Assembly: GCF_000688415.1 (NCBI RefSeq)
Contig: NZ_JIAH01000009.1
Coordinates: 123,930 to 187,929, forward strand
Length of the DNA stretch: 64,000 bases
Direction: 5' to 3'
Source: Corynebacterium pseudodiphtheriticum DSM 44287
GTDB lineage: Bacteria > Actinomycetota > Actinomycetes > Mycobacteriales > Mycobacteriaceae
The stretch's first letter is position 1; each line of letters begins with the position of its first letter. A program made the translations under genes and the position numbers. The notes under the pieces are model-generated. The model was not told the origin of the DNA and did not search any database. It saw only the letters and a list, made by a program, of their open reading frames with translations. Positions 32,207 to 41,089 of this stretch are shown piece by piece.

Positions 32207-33688
32207 TTACTCGTAGCGAAGCGAGCTGACCATCCCAGTTTCCATGTGATAGGCGTTATGGCAGTGAAATGCCCACTCACCGGGGTTGTCAGCGATCAGG
32301 TCGGCGATCATGGTTTCACCGTGGCGGAGAAGAACGGTGTCCTTGCGTAGCCCGCCGCTGCCGGGTAGCGCCCACGTGTGGCCGTGGATGTGCATGGGAT
32401 GGGGCATCATGGTCCTGTTGCGCATGACCATCCGCAGGCGCTGGCCCTCCTGCACGGTCGCGGAGGAGGATTGGCCGTCGGTGAGAATGCTCCATTCATA
32501 CGGCATCATCTGCCCGCCCAGGTCGATACTGACTTCTCGGTCTGGTGTGCCCTCGGGCAGGAGTGCACGGTCTGCTGGCTTCAGGGAGGACAGAAGCAGT
32601 CCGGTGGACGACAATTCGGGGAAGTCGACATCGGGGTGGGGGGCCTGGCCGCCGGCGGTGCGGATGACGGCGAAGGCGCGGTCGTCCTTACCCACCGCCA
32701 AAGCCGTGAGCGGGAAGATGCCGTCGCCGAGGATGACCTCGACGTCGACACGCTCGCCCATCGACAAGTAGATTGATTCGGTCTCCCAGGGCTGGACAGG
32801 GAAGCCGTCGGTGTGGGTGACGGTCATGCGGTGACCACCGAGGGCCACCTTGAAGATGGTGTCACCGCCGGAGTTGATAAACCGCAGGCGGGCCTTGTCG
32901 CCCGGGCGAGCCTCGAAGGTCCGGTGAGCACGGGGGATACGTCCGTTGATGAGGTAGTGCGGATACATCACATCGCCGACATCCCCGCCCAGTACCCGGT
33001 CCGGGGTGCCGTGCATCATCTGGCCGTGACCTCCCATTCCCATCCTCCCGTTATGGTCGCCCGAACCCATTCGGGTGAGCTTGTCGAGCTCATCGTCGGG
33101 AGTGCCCTGAATGCCATCGACCCAGTCGTCGAGCACGATGGTCCACTCGACGTCCTGATCCTCAGCGTCTTGCGGGTCACGGATGATCAGTGGGGCGTGG
33201 AGGCCGCGATCAAGCTGCAGGCCGGTGTGGGAATGGTAGAAGTAGGTGCCACCGTGGGGGACTTCAAAAGCATAGGAGAAAGACTCGCCAGGTTCAATGG
33301 GGTCCTGGGTCATACCGGGCACACCGTCGGCTGCGTTGTGGAGTGCGATGCCATGCCAGTGGATGGAGGTGCTCTCAGGCAGTTCATTGGTGATATCGAC
33401 CTGGAGTACGTCGCCGGCGGTGGCCTCAATGGCCGCATCCCCGGTGTCAGAGACGTATCCCCACGTCTTGGCTTCGATGCCGCCGATATCCAGAGAGAGG
33501 GGCCGGGCGGTCAGTGTCCGGCGCACCGTCGGCTCACCGAGCGCAGTGGGGGTGGGAGTGGGGCGAAGGGAGGGACCTGGTGCCGAGGCAGCGGGTCCAG
33601 GGTCGCTGGTGCAGGCGGCCACGGCCCCGGTGCCGGCGAGGACAAGCCCGCCGAGCAGAAACTGTCGTCGGGAAAACGCGTTCGTCAT
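32207..33688 (-). CDS. copO: Multicopper oxidase (CopO/CueO type), exported
   Basis: The 493-residue enzyme oxidises Cu(I) to less toxic Cu(II) outside the cytoplasm. The N-terminus has a Tat motif (SRRQFLLGG) and a lipobox-like end (GAVAAC). The four copper-ligand motifs are present: HWHG, HSHTG, HPMHIHGH and HCHNAYHMETGM. A Met/His-rich loop (GRMGMGGHGQMMHG, ~residues 215-230) may bind extra copper, as in CueO. It lies 71 bases downstream of cueP on the same strand. The C. glutamicum copper locus has the same set of genes. Confidence 0.92.
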   Translation of the reverse strand: MTNAFSRRQFLLGGLVLAGTGAVAACTSDPGPAASAPGPSLRPTPTPTALGEPTVRRTLTARPLSLDIGGIEAKTWGYVSDTGDAAIEATAGDVLQVDITNELPESTSIHWHGIALHNAADGVPGMTQDPIEPGESFSYAFEVPHGGTYFYHSHTGLQLDRGLHAPLIIRDPQDAEDQDVEWTIVLDDWVDGIQGTPDDELDKLTRMGSGDHNGRMGMGGHGQMMHGTPDRVLGGDVGDVMYPHYLINGRIPRAHRTFEARPGDKARLRFINSGGDTIFKVALGGHRMTVTHTDGFPVQPWETESIYLSMGERVDVEVILGDGIFPLTALAVGKDDRAFAVIRTAGGQAPHPDVDFPELSSTGLLLSSLKPADRALLPEGTPDREVSIDLGGQMMPYEWSILTDGQSSSATVQEGQRLRMVMRNRTMMPHPMHIHGHTWALPGSGGLRKDTVLLRHGETMIADLIADNPGEWAFHCHNAYHMETGMVSSLRYE

Positions 33689-33759
33689 GATTTAACCTTC
33701 CTTGGTGCAAGATTTCAGTGACACGGGAGACAGGCGCAGGTGAGGACCCTGCTGAGCCA

Positions 33760-34335
33760 TCACGTTAGGCGCAGGTCTGTGACGCAGGTTGCACCGTCGT
33801 CGGTGGTGGAAAACTCCGTGGTGCCGGTACGCCCCTGGTAGCTGACCTCAATCAGGCCGGTGACATCATCGGGAAGCCAGAAGCCAATAAACCCGTTGTC
33901 GAAGGTGGTTGTCGCCTCGTCCACCAGCACCTCACCGGTCGCCTCATCGGTGATCGTGACCTGGATATCCTCATTGTCGAGTTCCCCCAGGCAGGTCGTG
34001 AGGCTGTGGTAGAAGCAGTCGTGGGTGGAGGTGAGATAGGGTGCGATCGAGACATACGTCTGATTGTCGGGAAGATCGACCACGACTTCCTGGTCATCGC
34101 TCGAGAGCAGCAGTTCATCGGCACGCACTGAGGCGATCAGATCCGTGGGACGCTCAGTGACCTTCTGCCGGTCGAGGTGATCAATGATCTCCACCGCGTC
34201 CATGGCGGCCAGGCCATGGGTAGTCAGGAATGTATCCTGGGACACCGTCCCGTCGGCGGTGGATTCCGGGTCGGCGGCCGAACACCCCGTGAGGGCGAGG
34301 GCAAGGGCGGCGGCTGCGATCGCTGCTCGTTTCAC
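33760..34335 (-). CDS. cueP: CueP-family copper-binding lipoprotein
   Basis: A 191-residue exported protein: MKRAAIAAAALALALTGC gives a signal peptide with a lipobox cysteine. Conserved CueP-type cysteines are present (HDCFYHSLTTCLGE and the C-terminal ATCVTDLRL). CueP of Salmonella is a periplasmic copper-binding protein. GTG 34335 is chosen because AAGGAGA lies 6 bases before it and it gives a proper signal peptide. It probably starts the cueP-copO operon, divergent from copRS. Confidence 0.82.
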   Translation of the reverse strand: MKRAAIAAAALALALTGCSAADPESTADGTVSQDTFLTTHGLAAMDAVEIIDHLDRQKVTERPTDLIASVRADELLLSSDDQEVVVDLPDNQTYVSIAPYLTSTHDCFYHSLTTCLGELDNEDIQVTITDEATGEVLVDEATTTFDNGFIGFWLPDDVTGLIEVSYQGRTGTTEFSTTDDGATCVTDLRLT

Positions 34336-34738
34336 GTCAATCTCCTTGGATCGTGGTAATACCGTGAGAAGACACCGCCTCAAGGTCGGTGCCATACCTT
34401 TATCTAGCACGGGTGCCTGACGGACTAGCAATCAAAAACCCTGCTCACAGCCTTACAACAGGGCGAAAATGGGGTGAATTCGGTGGGCTGGGTCACCACC
34501 GGGACACCACCCCACAGCCGTGGGCGATGTTCTTCTACCCGCCCCGGGTATGCGGTGCAGGCAGTGAAATCCCTGGTGGTGCCTGCTGAACCGACCAGGG
34601 GAGGCAATGCCGCCGGCCCGGGGTGGGGCACAGGGGTGACGGCGGTCGAAGGGTGATGTTTGAAGATTTGATGAAGATTCCCCGCCGGGCACTGAGCGAG
34701 GGTGGTATTCCCCCCTGGCCGGAGCGATACTGGGGTCT
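34336..34738. promoter_or_regulatory. Divergent cueP/copR control region
   Basis: A 403-base gene-free region between cueP and copR. It holds the CopR box at 34661-34680. The rest is GC-rich with short inverted repeats and no recognisable gene. Confidence 0.6.
34661..34680 (+). promoter_or_regulatory. CopR box
   Basis: TGAAGATTTGATGAAGATTC is a direct repeat of TGAAGATT with a 2-base spacer. It matches the C. glutamicum CopR recognition sequence TGAAGATTTnnTGAAGATTT except for the last base. It lies 59 bases before copR, so CopR probably controls its own operon and the divergent cueP-copO. Confidence 0.8.
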
Positions 34739-35461
34739 ATGGCTGACCGCACACCGACCACCGCCACGCCCCCGGGGCGGGTGCTGGTCGTCGATGATGA
34801 ACAACCCCTGGCTCAGATGGTGGCCTCCTACCTCATCCGGGCCGGCTTCGATACCCGCCAGGCGCACACCGGCACCCAGGCCGTGGACGAGGCCCGTCGC
34901 TTTTCCCCCGATGTTGTGGTGCTGGATCTGGGGCTGCCCGAACTCGACGGCCTGGAGGTGTGCCGACGGATCCGCGCCTTCTCGGACTGCTACATCCTCA
35001 TGCTCACCGCGCGTGGTAGCGAGGACGACAAGATCAGCGGTTTGACCCTGGGGGCGGATGACTACATCACCAAACCTTTTAGCATCCGGGAACTGGTGAC
35101 CCGGGTGCATGCGGTGCTGCGCCGCCCGCGCACCAGCACCACCCCACCGCAGGTGACCACCCCCTTGATCGTTGGTGACCTCATCCTTGACCCCGTCGCC
35201 CATCAGGTGCGGGTGGGGGAGACGACCGTGGAGCTCACCCGCACGGAGTTCGAGCTGCTGGTTGCCCTGGCCCTGCGCCCCGGCCAGGTGCTGACCCGCC
35301 ACGACCTGGTCACCGAGGTCTGGGACACCACCTGGGTCGGTGATGAACGCATCGTCGATGTCCACATCGGCAACTTGCGTCGCAAGCTCGGCACCGACAC
35401 CCAGGGCCGGGGGTTTATCGACACCGTGCGTGGCGTGGGTTACCGGGTGGAGCAGCCATGA
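34739..35461 (+). CDS. copR: Copper response regulator CopR (OmpR family)
   Basis: The 240-residue regulator has a receiver domain with acidic pair Asp19/Asp20, phosphoacceptor Asp63 (VVVLDLGLPEL) and the conserved Lys in DDYITKPFS. The C-terminal winged helix follows (LTRTEFELLVALALRPGQVLT ... GYRVEQ). It overlaps copS by four bases (ATGA). A CopR box lies in its own promoter region. The copper role is inferred from the box and neighbours. Confidence 0.92.
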   Translation: MADRTPTTATPPGRVLVVDDEQPLAQMVASYLIRAGFDTRQAHTGTQAVDEARRFSPDVVVLDLGLPELDGLEVCRRIRAFSDCYILMLTARGSEDDKISGLTLGADDYITKPFSIRELVTRVHAVLRRPRTSTTPPQVTTPLIVGDLILDPVAHQVRVGETTVELTRTEFELLVALALRPGQVLTRHDLVTEVWDTTWVGDERIVDVHIGNLRRKLGTDTQGRGFIDTVRGVGYRVEQP

Positions 35462-36585
35462 ATCACGGACCCGGCCTGACCTTCCGCTTCCTGGCCGCCC
35501 AGGTGTTGGTCGTGGTGATTAGCCTGCTGGTGGCCGCGGCCGTGGCCACGATGGTGGGCCCGACCCTGTTCCATGATCATATGTTGATGACCGGCCGGGA
35601 GGACCCCTCGCTGGAGCTGTTCCATGCTGAGCAGGCCTACCGGGGCGCCAACCTGATCACCCTGGCCGTCGCCCTGCCCACCGCCTTGACCAGCGCCCTG
35701 CTGGCCAGCCTGTGGTTATCGCGTCGTCTGCGCACCCCCCTGCAGGATCTCACCCGCGCCGCTACCAGCCTGACGGCCGGCAACTCCCGTATCCGCGTGC
35801 CCGCCGGAAAAGCAGGCCCCGAGGTCACCACCCTGGCGCATGCCTTCAACACCATGGCCGACCGGCTGGAACGCACCGAACAGGTCCGCCGCCAGATGCT
35901 CTCTGATCTGGCCCACGAAATGGGCACCCCCTTATCGGTGCTCACGGTCTACCTCGATGGCCTCCAGGACGGGGTCGTGGACTGGAATAATGCCACCCAC
36001 ACGATCATGGCTGACCAACTCACCCGCCTGACCCGGTTGATGGAAGACATCGACGATGTCTCCCGGGCCCAGGAACACCGGATCGATTTGGACCTGGTGG
36101 AGGAAGGGCTCGGGGATCTGCTCCATACCGCCGCTGCTGCCGCGGGGGAAGCTTATGCTGACAAAGGCGTCGATTTACAGGTCGGGACCATTACAGACAC
36201 CGCCCGGGTGCTCGTGGACCGGCAACGCTTCGGCCAGGTGATGAGCAATCTCCTGTCGAACGCGCTACGGCACACCCCGGCCGGCGGGCAGGTCCGGATC
36301 AGCGTCCACCGGCAGGGGGCGTCCACCGCGCTCATCCACATCGCCGATGACGGCGAGGGCATCCCACCTGACCAGCTCGGACACATCTTCGAACGCTTCT
36401 ACCGGGGGGATGCCGCCCGCAGCCGGGACAACGGCGGGGCCGGTATCGGTCTGACCATCTCCAAGGCATTGATCGAGGCCCACGGCGGCACTCTCACCGC
36501 CACCTCCCCCGGACCCGGTCGTGGAGCGGTGTTTGCCCTCCGCCTCCCGCTGTCCCCTCCCGACAGTGAGGAGGCTGCTCGGTGA
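35458..36585 (+). CDS. copS: Copper sensor histidine kinase CopS
   Basis: The 375-residue kinase has an N-terminal membrane segment (FLAAQVLVVVISLLVAAAV), a short extracytoplasmic loop, a second segment (~60-82), and a HAMP region. The dimerisation helix carries phosphoacceptor His ~154 in DLAHEMGTPLS, where the usual HELRTPL is changed to HEMGTPL. The HATPase domain follows (NLLSNALRHTP, DDGEGIP, GGAGIGLTISK). The sensor loop is short and lacks obvious His or Met clusters. Confidence 0.9.
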   Translation: MNHGPGLTFRFLAAQVLVVVISLLVAAAVATMVGPTLFHDHMLMTGREDPSLELFHAEQAYRGANLITLAVALPTALTSALLASLWLSRRLRTPLQDLTRAATSLTAGNSRIRVPAGKAGPEVTTLAHAFNTMADRLERTEQVRRQMLSDLAHEMGTPLSVLTVYLDGLQDGVVDWNNATHTIMADQLTRLTRLMEDIDDVSRAQEHRIDLDLVEEGLGDLLHTAAAAAGEAYADKGVDLQVGTITDTARVLVDRQRFGQVMSNLLSNALRHTPAGGQVRISVHRQGASTALIHIADDGEGIPPDQLGHIFERFYRGDAARSRDNGGAGIGLTISKALIEAHGGTLTATSPGPGRGAVFALRLPLSPPDSEEAAR

Positions 36586-36624
36586 CCACACCCTGCCCCG
36601 CGTGAGGGCCGTGCCCTCCACCCA

Positions 36625-36652
36625 TTGAAAATATACCCCAGGGGGGTATACG
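36625..36652 (+). promoter_or_regulatory. CsoR-type operator within a promoter
   Basis: TATACCCCAGGGGGGTATA (36632-36650) is a palindrome TATACCCC-N3-GGGGTATA of the type bound by CsoR copper repressors. A -35-like TTGAAA (36625-36630) lies before it and TATACG (36647-36652) can act as -10, so the operator sits between the promoter elements. It precedes the CopZ-like gene and copB. No csoR gene is in the window. Confidence 0.75.
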
Positions 36653-36699
36653 CTAGGGAATAGCATCGCCGCATCCCACCGACCCGGAGGAGCTTTCCC

Positions 36700-37026
36700 A
36701 TGATCACCTCCCCGCCCAGCCTCTTGCCGATGGCCTCCCACGGCTGCAGCTGTTGCGGACCTGCCTCACGTGCCGACACCGCCTCCATCCCTGCCGCCAG
36801 CGACTCGTCAGCAAGAGGGTCCTCCCCTAGCTACCAGGTCACCGGCCTGACCTGCGGGCACTGCGCGAAAAGCGTGACCCAGGCCTTTCAGGTCCTCCCT
36901 CAGGTCGACGACGTCCAGATTGATCTCGCTGCTGATGGTGTTTTCACCGTCACGGTCACCGGTGTCGTACCTCCGGAGATGGTTCGCCGGGCCATCGAGG
37001 AGGCCGGCTACACCGTTTTATCCTGA
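36700..37026 (+). CDS. CopZ-like heavy-metal-associated domain protein
   Basis: A 108-residue protein with an HMA domain (~45-108) whose copper-binding motif is GLTCGHC. The fold pattern ends EEAGYTVLS. The N-terminal ~40 residues add a second Cys cluster (HGCSCCG) and a Ser/Ala-rich linker. It probably carries Cu(I) to the CopB ATPase just downstream. ATG 36700 follows GGAGGAG; the CsoR-type operator lies upstream. Confidence 0.88.
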   Translation: MITSPPSLLPMASHGCSCCGPASRADTASIPAASDSSARGSSPSYQVTGLTCGHCAKSVTQAFQVLPQVDDVQIDLAADGVFTVTVTGVVPPEMVRRAIEEAGYTVLS

Positions 37027-37077
37027 TCAGTTTTACCCATCATCTCGACCCCGACCGGGTTGAGCGAAAGGAACGTC

Positions 37078-39207
37078 ATGAGCACTCCCCACCATTCCGG
37101 CGATCACCATGGTGATCACCCCGCTCCGGAAACAGACCACCACGTTCATGGTCACGGCGAACACGCCGGACACAGCACCGCAATGTTTCGGGACCGCTTC
37201 TGGTGGTCGCTGATTCTGTCCATTCCCGTCGTTATTTTCAGCCCCATGGTCGCCCACCTGCTCGGCTACCACCTCCCGGCATTCCCCGGATCCACCTGGA
37301 TCCCCCCGGTGCTGGGCACGATCATCTTCGTCTACGGCGGAACGCCTTTCCTCAAGGGCGGATGGAAAGAACTGAAATCCCGCCAACCCGGGATGATGCT
37401 CCTGATCGCCATGGCCATCACCGTGGCGTTTGTCGCCTCCTGGGTCACCACTCTGGGGCTGGGCGGTTTTGACCTGGACTTCTGGTGGGAGCTGGCCCTG
37501 CTGGTGACCATCATGCTGCTGGGCCACTGGCTGGAGATGCGCGCTCTCGGGGCCGCGTCCTCCGCGCTCGACGCGCTGGCTGCCCTGCTGCCGGATGAGG
37601 CCGAGAAAGTCATCGACGGGACCACCCGCACCGTGGCCATCTCCGAGCTGGTCGTCGACGACGTCGTGCTGGTGAGGGCCGGTGCCCGGGTGCCGGCCGA
37701 CGGAACCATCCTCGACGGAGCCGCCGAATTCGATGAGGCGATGATCACCGGCGAATCCCGTCCCGTCTTCCGCGACACCGGTGACAAGGTGGTCGCCGGT
37801 ACCGTGGCCACCGACAACACCGTCCGCATCCGGGTGGAGGCTACTGGTGGGGACACCGCCCTGGCCGGGATCCAACGCATGGTTGCCGACGCCCAGGAGT
37901 CCTCCTCCCGGGCCCAGGCCCTGGCGGATCGGGCAGCGGCGTTGTTGTTCTGGTTCGCGCTGATCTCCGCTCTGATCACCGCGGTGGTGTGGGCCATCAT
38001 CGGCAGCCCGGACGATGCCGTGGTGCGCACGGTCACGGTGCTGGTCATCGCCTGTCCGCACGCCCTGGGCCTGGCGATTCCGCTGGTCATTGCGATCTCC
38101 AGCGAGCGGGCCGCGAAATCCGGGGTGCTCATCAAGGACCGGATGGCGCTCGAGCGGATGCGCACCATCGACGTGGTGCTCTTCGACAAAACCGGCACCC
38201 TGACCGAGGGTGCGCACGCGGTCACCGGTGTCGCGGCAGCTGTCGGCGTCACCGAGGGCGAGCTGCTGGCCCTGGCCGCCGCCGCGGAGGCCGACAGCGA
38301 GCACCCCGTGGCCCGCGCCATCGTGGCGGCCGCGGCCGCCCATCCCGAGGCTTCCCGTCGGCAAATCCGTGCAACTGGTTTTAGCGCCGCCTCTGGCCGG
38401 GGGGTCCGGGCCACTGTCGATGGCGCTGAGATCCTCGTGGGCGGGCCGAACATGCTGCGCGAGTTCAACCTCACCACCCCGGCCGAGCTCACCGACACCA
38501 CCAGCGCCTGGACCGGGCGTGGGGCCGGTGTGCTTCATATTCTCCGCGACGGTCAGATCATCGGTGCGGTGGCCGTCGAGGACAAGATCCGCCCCGAATC
38601 CCGTGCCGCCGTGAAAGCCCTGCAGGACCGCGGGGTGAAGGTAGCGATGATCACCGGCGACGCCCAGCAGGTGGCCCACGCCGTCGGTCAGGACTTAGGC
38701 ATTGATGAGGTCTTCGCCGAGGTCCTGCCCCAGGACAAAGACACCAAGGTCACGCAGCTGCAGGACCGGGGTTTGAGCGTGGCCATGGTCGGTGACGGTG
38801 TCAATGACGCCCCCGCTCTGACCCGCGCGGACGTCGGTATCGCCATCGGTGCCGGCACGGATGTGGCCATGGAATCTGCCGGGGTGGTCCTAGCCAGTGA
38901 TGACCCGCGGGCAGTGCTGTCGATGATTGAGCTGTCCCAGGCCAGCTACCGCAAGATGATCCAGAACCTGATCTGGGCCTCTGGCTACAACATCCTCGCC
39001 GTGCCGTTGGCCGCCGGAGTGCTCGCCTCGATCGGGTTCGTGCTGTCCCCGGCCGTGGGCGCGATCTTGATGTCTGCCTCGACCATCGTGGTGGCCCTGA
39101 ACGCCCAGCTGTTGCGCCGCATTGATCTGGAGCCGGCTCACCTGGCTCCGACCGAGTCGAAGGAGGAACACACCACGCCTACTCCAGCATCCACCGCCAT
39201 CCACTGA
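37078..39207 (+). CDS. copB: Copper-translocating P-type ATPase (CopB type)
   Basis: A ~709-residue heavy-metal P1B ATPase exporting copper. The N-terminus is His-rich (HHSGDHHGDHPAPETDHHVH) rather than an HMA domain, and the membrane motif is CPH (VIACPHALGLAIPL); both mark the CopB (P1B-3) group. The phosphorylation site is FDKTGTLTEG, with actuator TGES and hinge GDGVNDAPAL. ATG 37078 is chosen over TTG 37060 because GAAAGGA lies just before it. It follows the CopZ-like gene in one operon. Confidence 0.93.
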   Translation: MSTPHHSGDHHGDHPAPETDHHVHGHGEHAGHSTAMFRDRFWWSLILSIPVVIFSPMVAHLLGYHLPAFPGSTWIPPVLGTIIFVYGGTPFLKGGWKELKSRQPGMMLLIAMAITVAFVASWVTTLGLGGFDLDFWWELALLVTIMLLGHWLEMRALGAASSALDALAALLPDEAEKVIDGTTRTVAISELVVDDVVLVRAGARVPADGTILDGAAEFDEAMITGESRPVFRDTGDKVVAGTVATDNTVRIRVEATGGDTALAGIQRMVADAQESSSRAQALADRAAALLFWFALISALITAVVWAIIGSPDDAVVRTVTVLVIACPHALGLAIPLVIAISSERAAKSGVLIKDRMALERMRTIDVVLFDKTGTLTEGAHAVTGVAAAVGVTEGELLALAAAAEADSEHPVARAIVAAAAAHPEASRRQIRATGFSAASGRGVRATVDGAEILVGGPNMLREFNLTTPAELTDTTSAWTGRGAGVLHILRDGQIIGAVAVEDKIRPESRAAVKALQDRGVKVAMITGDAQQVAHAVGQDLGIDEVFAEVLPQDKDTKVTQLQDRGLSVAMVGDGVNDAPALTRADVGIAIGAGTDVAMESAGVVLASDDPRAVLSMIELSQASYRKMIQNLIWASGYNILAVPLAAGVLASIGFVLSPAVGAILMSASTIVVALNAQLLRRIDLEPAHLAPTESKEEHTTPTPASTAIH

Positions 39208-39255
39208 TCCACCACTTCTCTCCACTGCCCCCATATGACTTTGAAAGGCTCCACC

Positions 39256-39942
39256 ATGAAGCGCACCCTTGTTCTTTCCGCTCTCGCCGTGGCCTCCACC
39301 CTGGCGCTGGCCGCCTGCGGTGAGGCCACCGAGTCAGGCAACACCGACGCCACCACCTCGGCCACCAGAACTGCGACGACTACCGCTGAGATGACCGAGA
39401 CCACCACGGCGACGACTGAGACGGACGGGGAGATCTCCGCCGATCACAACGACGCGGATATCATGTTTGCCCAGATGATGATCCCCCATCATCAGCAGGC
39501 CGTGGAGATGAGTGAGATGCTCCTGGCTAAGGAGGGTATCCCCGCCCAGGTCGTGGAGTTTGCCCAGGGGGTTATTGACGCCCAGGGACCGGAGATTGAC
39601 CGGATGAACGCCATGCTCGAGGCTTGGGGCCAGCAGCCGGTCACCGACTCTGGGGGCATGGGGACCATGGACGAGATGAGTGGAATGGATCACGGAGAGA
39701 TGGGTGGCATGAGCGGGATGATGAGCCAGGAGGACATGACAGCCCTTGAGGAAGCCCAGGGCACTGAGGCTGCCAGCCTCTACCTGGAGCAGATGACCGC
39801 CCACCACGAAGGTGCGGTCGACATGGCCCGTGACGAGGTTGCTGACGGCCAGAATCCCCATGCGATCACCCTGGCCGAACAAATTATCAACGACCAGGAG
39901 GCCGAGATCGCCCAGATGCAGCAGATGCTCACTGACCTATGA
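39256..39942 (+). CDS. DUF305 lipoprotein
   Basis: The 228-residue lipoprotein has a signal peptide and lipobox (LALAACGE), a Thr-rich linker (~30-60) and a DUF305 domain, visible as a duplicated metal-binding-like motif: MFAQMMIPHHQQAVEMSEML and MTAHHEGAVDMARDE. A Met-rich stretch (MGTMDEMSGMDHGEMGGMSG) lies between. DUF305 proteins often accompany copper genes and may bind copper at the surface. ATG 39256 is preferred because GAAAGG precedes it. It ends the copper operon. Confidence 0.88.
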   Translation: MKRTLVLSALAVASTLALAACGEATESGNTDATTSATRTATTTAEMTETTTATTETDGEISADHNDADIMFAQMMIPHHQQAVEMSEMLLAKEGIPAQVVEFAQGVIDAQGPEIDRMNAMLEAWGQQPVTDSGGMGTMDEMSGMDHGEMGGMSGMMSQEDMTALEEAQGTEAASLYLEQMTAHHEGAVDMARDEVADGQNPHAITLAEQIINDQEAEIAQMQQMLTDL

Positions 39943-39994
39943 CAGGTCCCCGTCTTTTTCTGATCCCGAGGACAGGAATCTGAAATTCCAGAAT

Positions 39995-40762
39995 TTGAAT
40001 ATACAGTGCGTTGCACCGAAAAAAGCTAGCCTACCTGAAGGTGATACTTCTGGGTGGGGAGGGTATAGCTTAGCTTTTAATATTTTCCCTCCGGGTAAGC
40101 GCTGGACAGCGCAATCTGTTGCTGCTGAGGTTACTCAAAACCTGAGTGCTTATTTTACTTTTACTGGTTGCGGGCAAGAAATATCAGTGGGTGATCGATG
40201 CGAACTAGAAACACCTGCTGGAGGTCAGCCAGTAGAAGTAATTTCGGTTTCTAAAGATGGATTCGTATTAAAATCTCTACCAGGTCATGTTGAAGGTGCG
40301 GATAGAATTATTTCCTTTAAATTCTATCATGCTCCCAGTTGGGGAGCTGCTGGTTCAAATCGGATCTTTCTTGGGGTTAAGGCATGGGGGCCAATGTCAA
40401 AAGCTTCGCAACTCGGACCTCTTAATTCTTTAAGCGTTGCTCGGATTTCTTGGTCAATTTTTACTAAAAATCTGCAAGGAAAGCTTAATGATGCTGAGAC
40501 TGATTATATAACTGCGGATAAAGCAGTGGGGTCGGCTCAAAATCGTTCACCTGAGAGGGCTGATGAAGCGACCTATGAGCCTTCTCCTGATACTATTTAT
40601 GTTGATCCTGATGAAGTGCTGAACGAATGGAACCCTGAAGAAATTCCTTTCGTTAATCTGGAGGATCCAACCACGATGGAGGAGATTCCTGATAGTGTTA
40701 TTGAAAAACTATTATCAGAAATTCCTAGTGAAGCCGCAAATGAGCTCGAAGAGAACAATTAG
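39995..40762 (+). CDS. Unrecognised AT-rich protein, probably 5'-truncated
   Basis: A protein-like frame covers about 39956-40762, but no ATG or GTG is available after the DUF305 stop; TTG 39995 is only a placeholder start. The N-terminal ~170 residues are mixed (SFKFYHAPSWGAAGSNRIFL); the C-terminal ~80 are acidic (PDTIYVDPDEVLNEWNPEE). Codon use is strikingly AT-rich next to the GC-rich copper genes. The 5' end was probably lost when the copper block inserted. I do not recognise a family. Confidence 0.55.
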   Translation: MNIQCVAPKKASLPEGDTSGWGGYSLAFNIFPPGKRWTAQSVAAEVTQNLSAYFTFTGCGQEISVGDRCELETPAGGQPVEVISVSKDGFVLKSLPGHVEGADRIISFKFYHAPSWGAAGSNRIFLGVKAWGPMSKASQLGPLNSLSVARISWSIFTKNLQGKLNDAETDYITADKAVGSAQNRSPERADEATYEPSPDTIYVDPDEVLNEWNPEEIPFVNLEDPTTMEEIPDSVIEKLLSEIPSEAANELEENN

Positions 40763-41068
40763 ATGGTGACCCTGCCTGGATTGCTTTTATTTGCCACTGT
40801 TATGGGGATCTTGTTTGGGGTTCCCTCTGCTCTGGTGGTTATTTATGTAAATTACTACAGTAAATATAATATAACTTTTCGAACAAGAAAATATTTCTGT
40901 GTTTTTGTGATTGCTTTTTTGGCTTATTTCAGTATCGTGATGGTCGGTGCTGATTTCCGTGTAGCTGAGATGTGGATCGCCACCAGGGTAGCTACGCCAT
41001 TAGCGATTAGTCATGTGGTATTCATGAAGCTAACGTTCTTGTTGTTTCAGGATGAAGAAGACTCATGA
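40763..41068 (+). CDS. Small membrane protein, unknown
   Basis: A 101-residue protein with about three hydrophobic segments (LLLFATVMGILFGVPSALVVI, YFCVFVIAFLAYFSIVMV, TPLAISHVVFMKLTFLLF). Its ATG directly follows the stop of the preceding gene, so the two probably form a unit: an acidic soluble protein plus a membrane partner. AT-rich. The IS256-type remnant begins just downstream. No family recognised. Confidence 0.6.
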   Translation: MVTLPGLLLFATVMGILFGVPSALVVIYVNYYSKYNITFRTRKYFCVFVIAFLAYFSIVMVGADFRVAEMWIATRVATPLAISHVVFMKLTFLLFQDEEDS

Positions 41069-41089
41069 TCTTCATCGAGTTGGCGGTTG

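Noticed and set aside
32813..33721. Long plus-strand open frame opposite copO
   Set aside because: It is a GC-rich antisense shadow of a well-supported multicopper oxidase.
37033..38679. Minus-strand frame of about 550 codons opposite copB
   Set aside because: It is Gly/His/Asp-rich low-complexity sequence caused by GC-rich codons of copB on the other strand.
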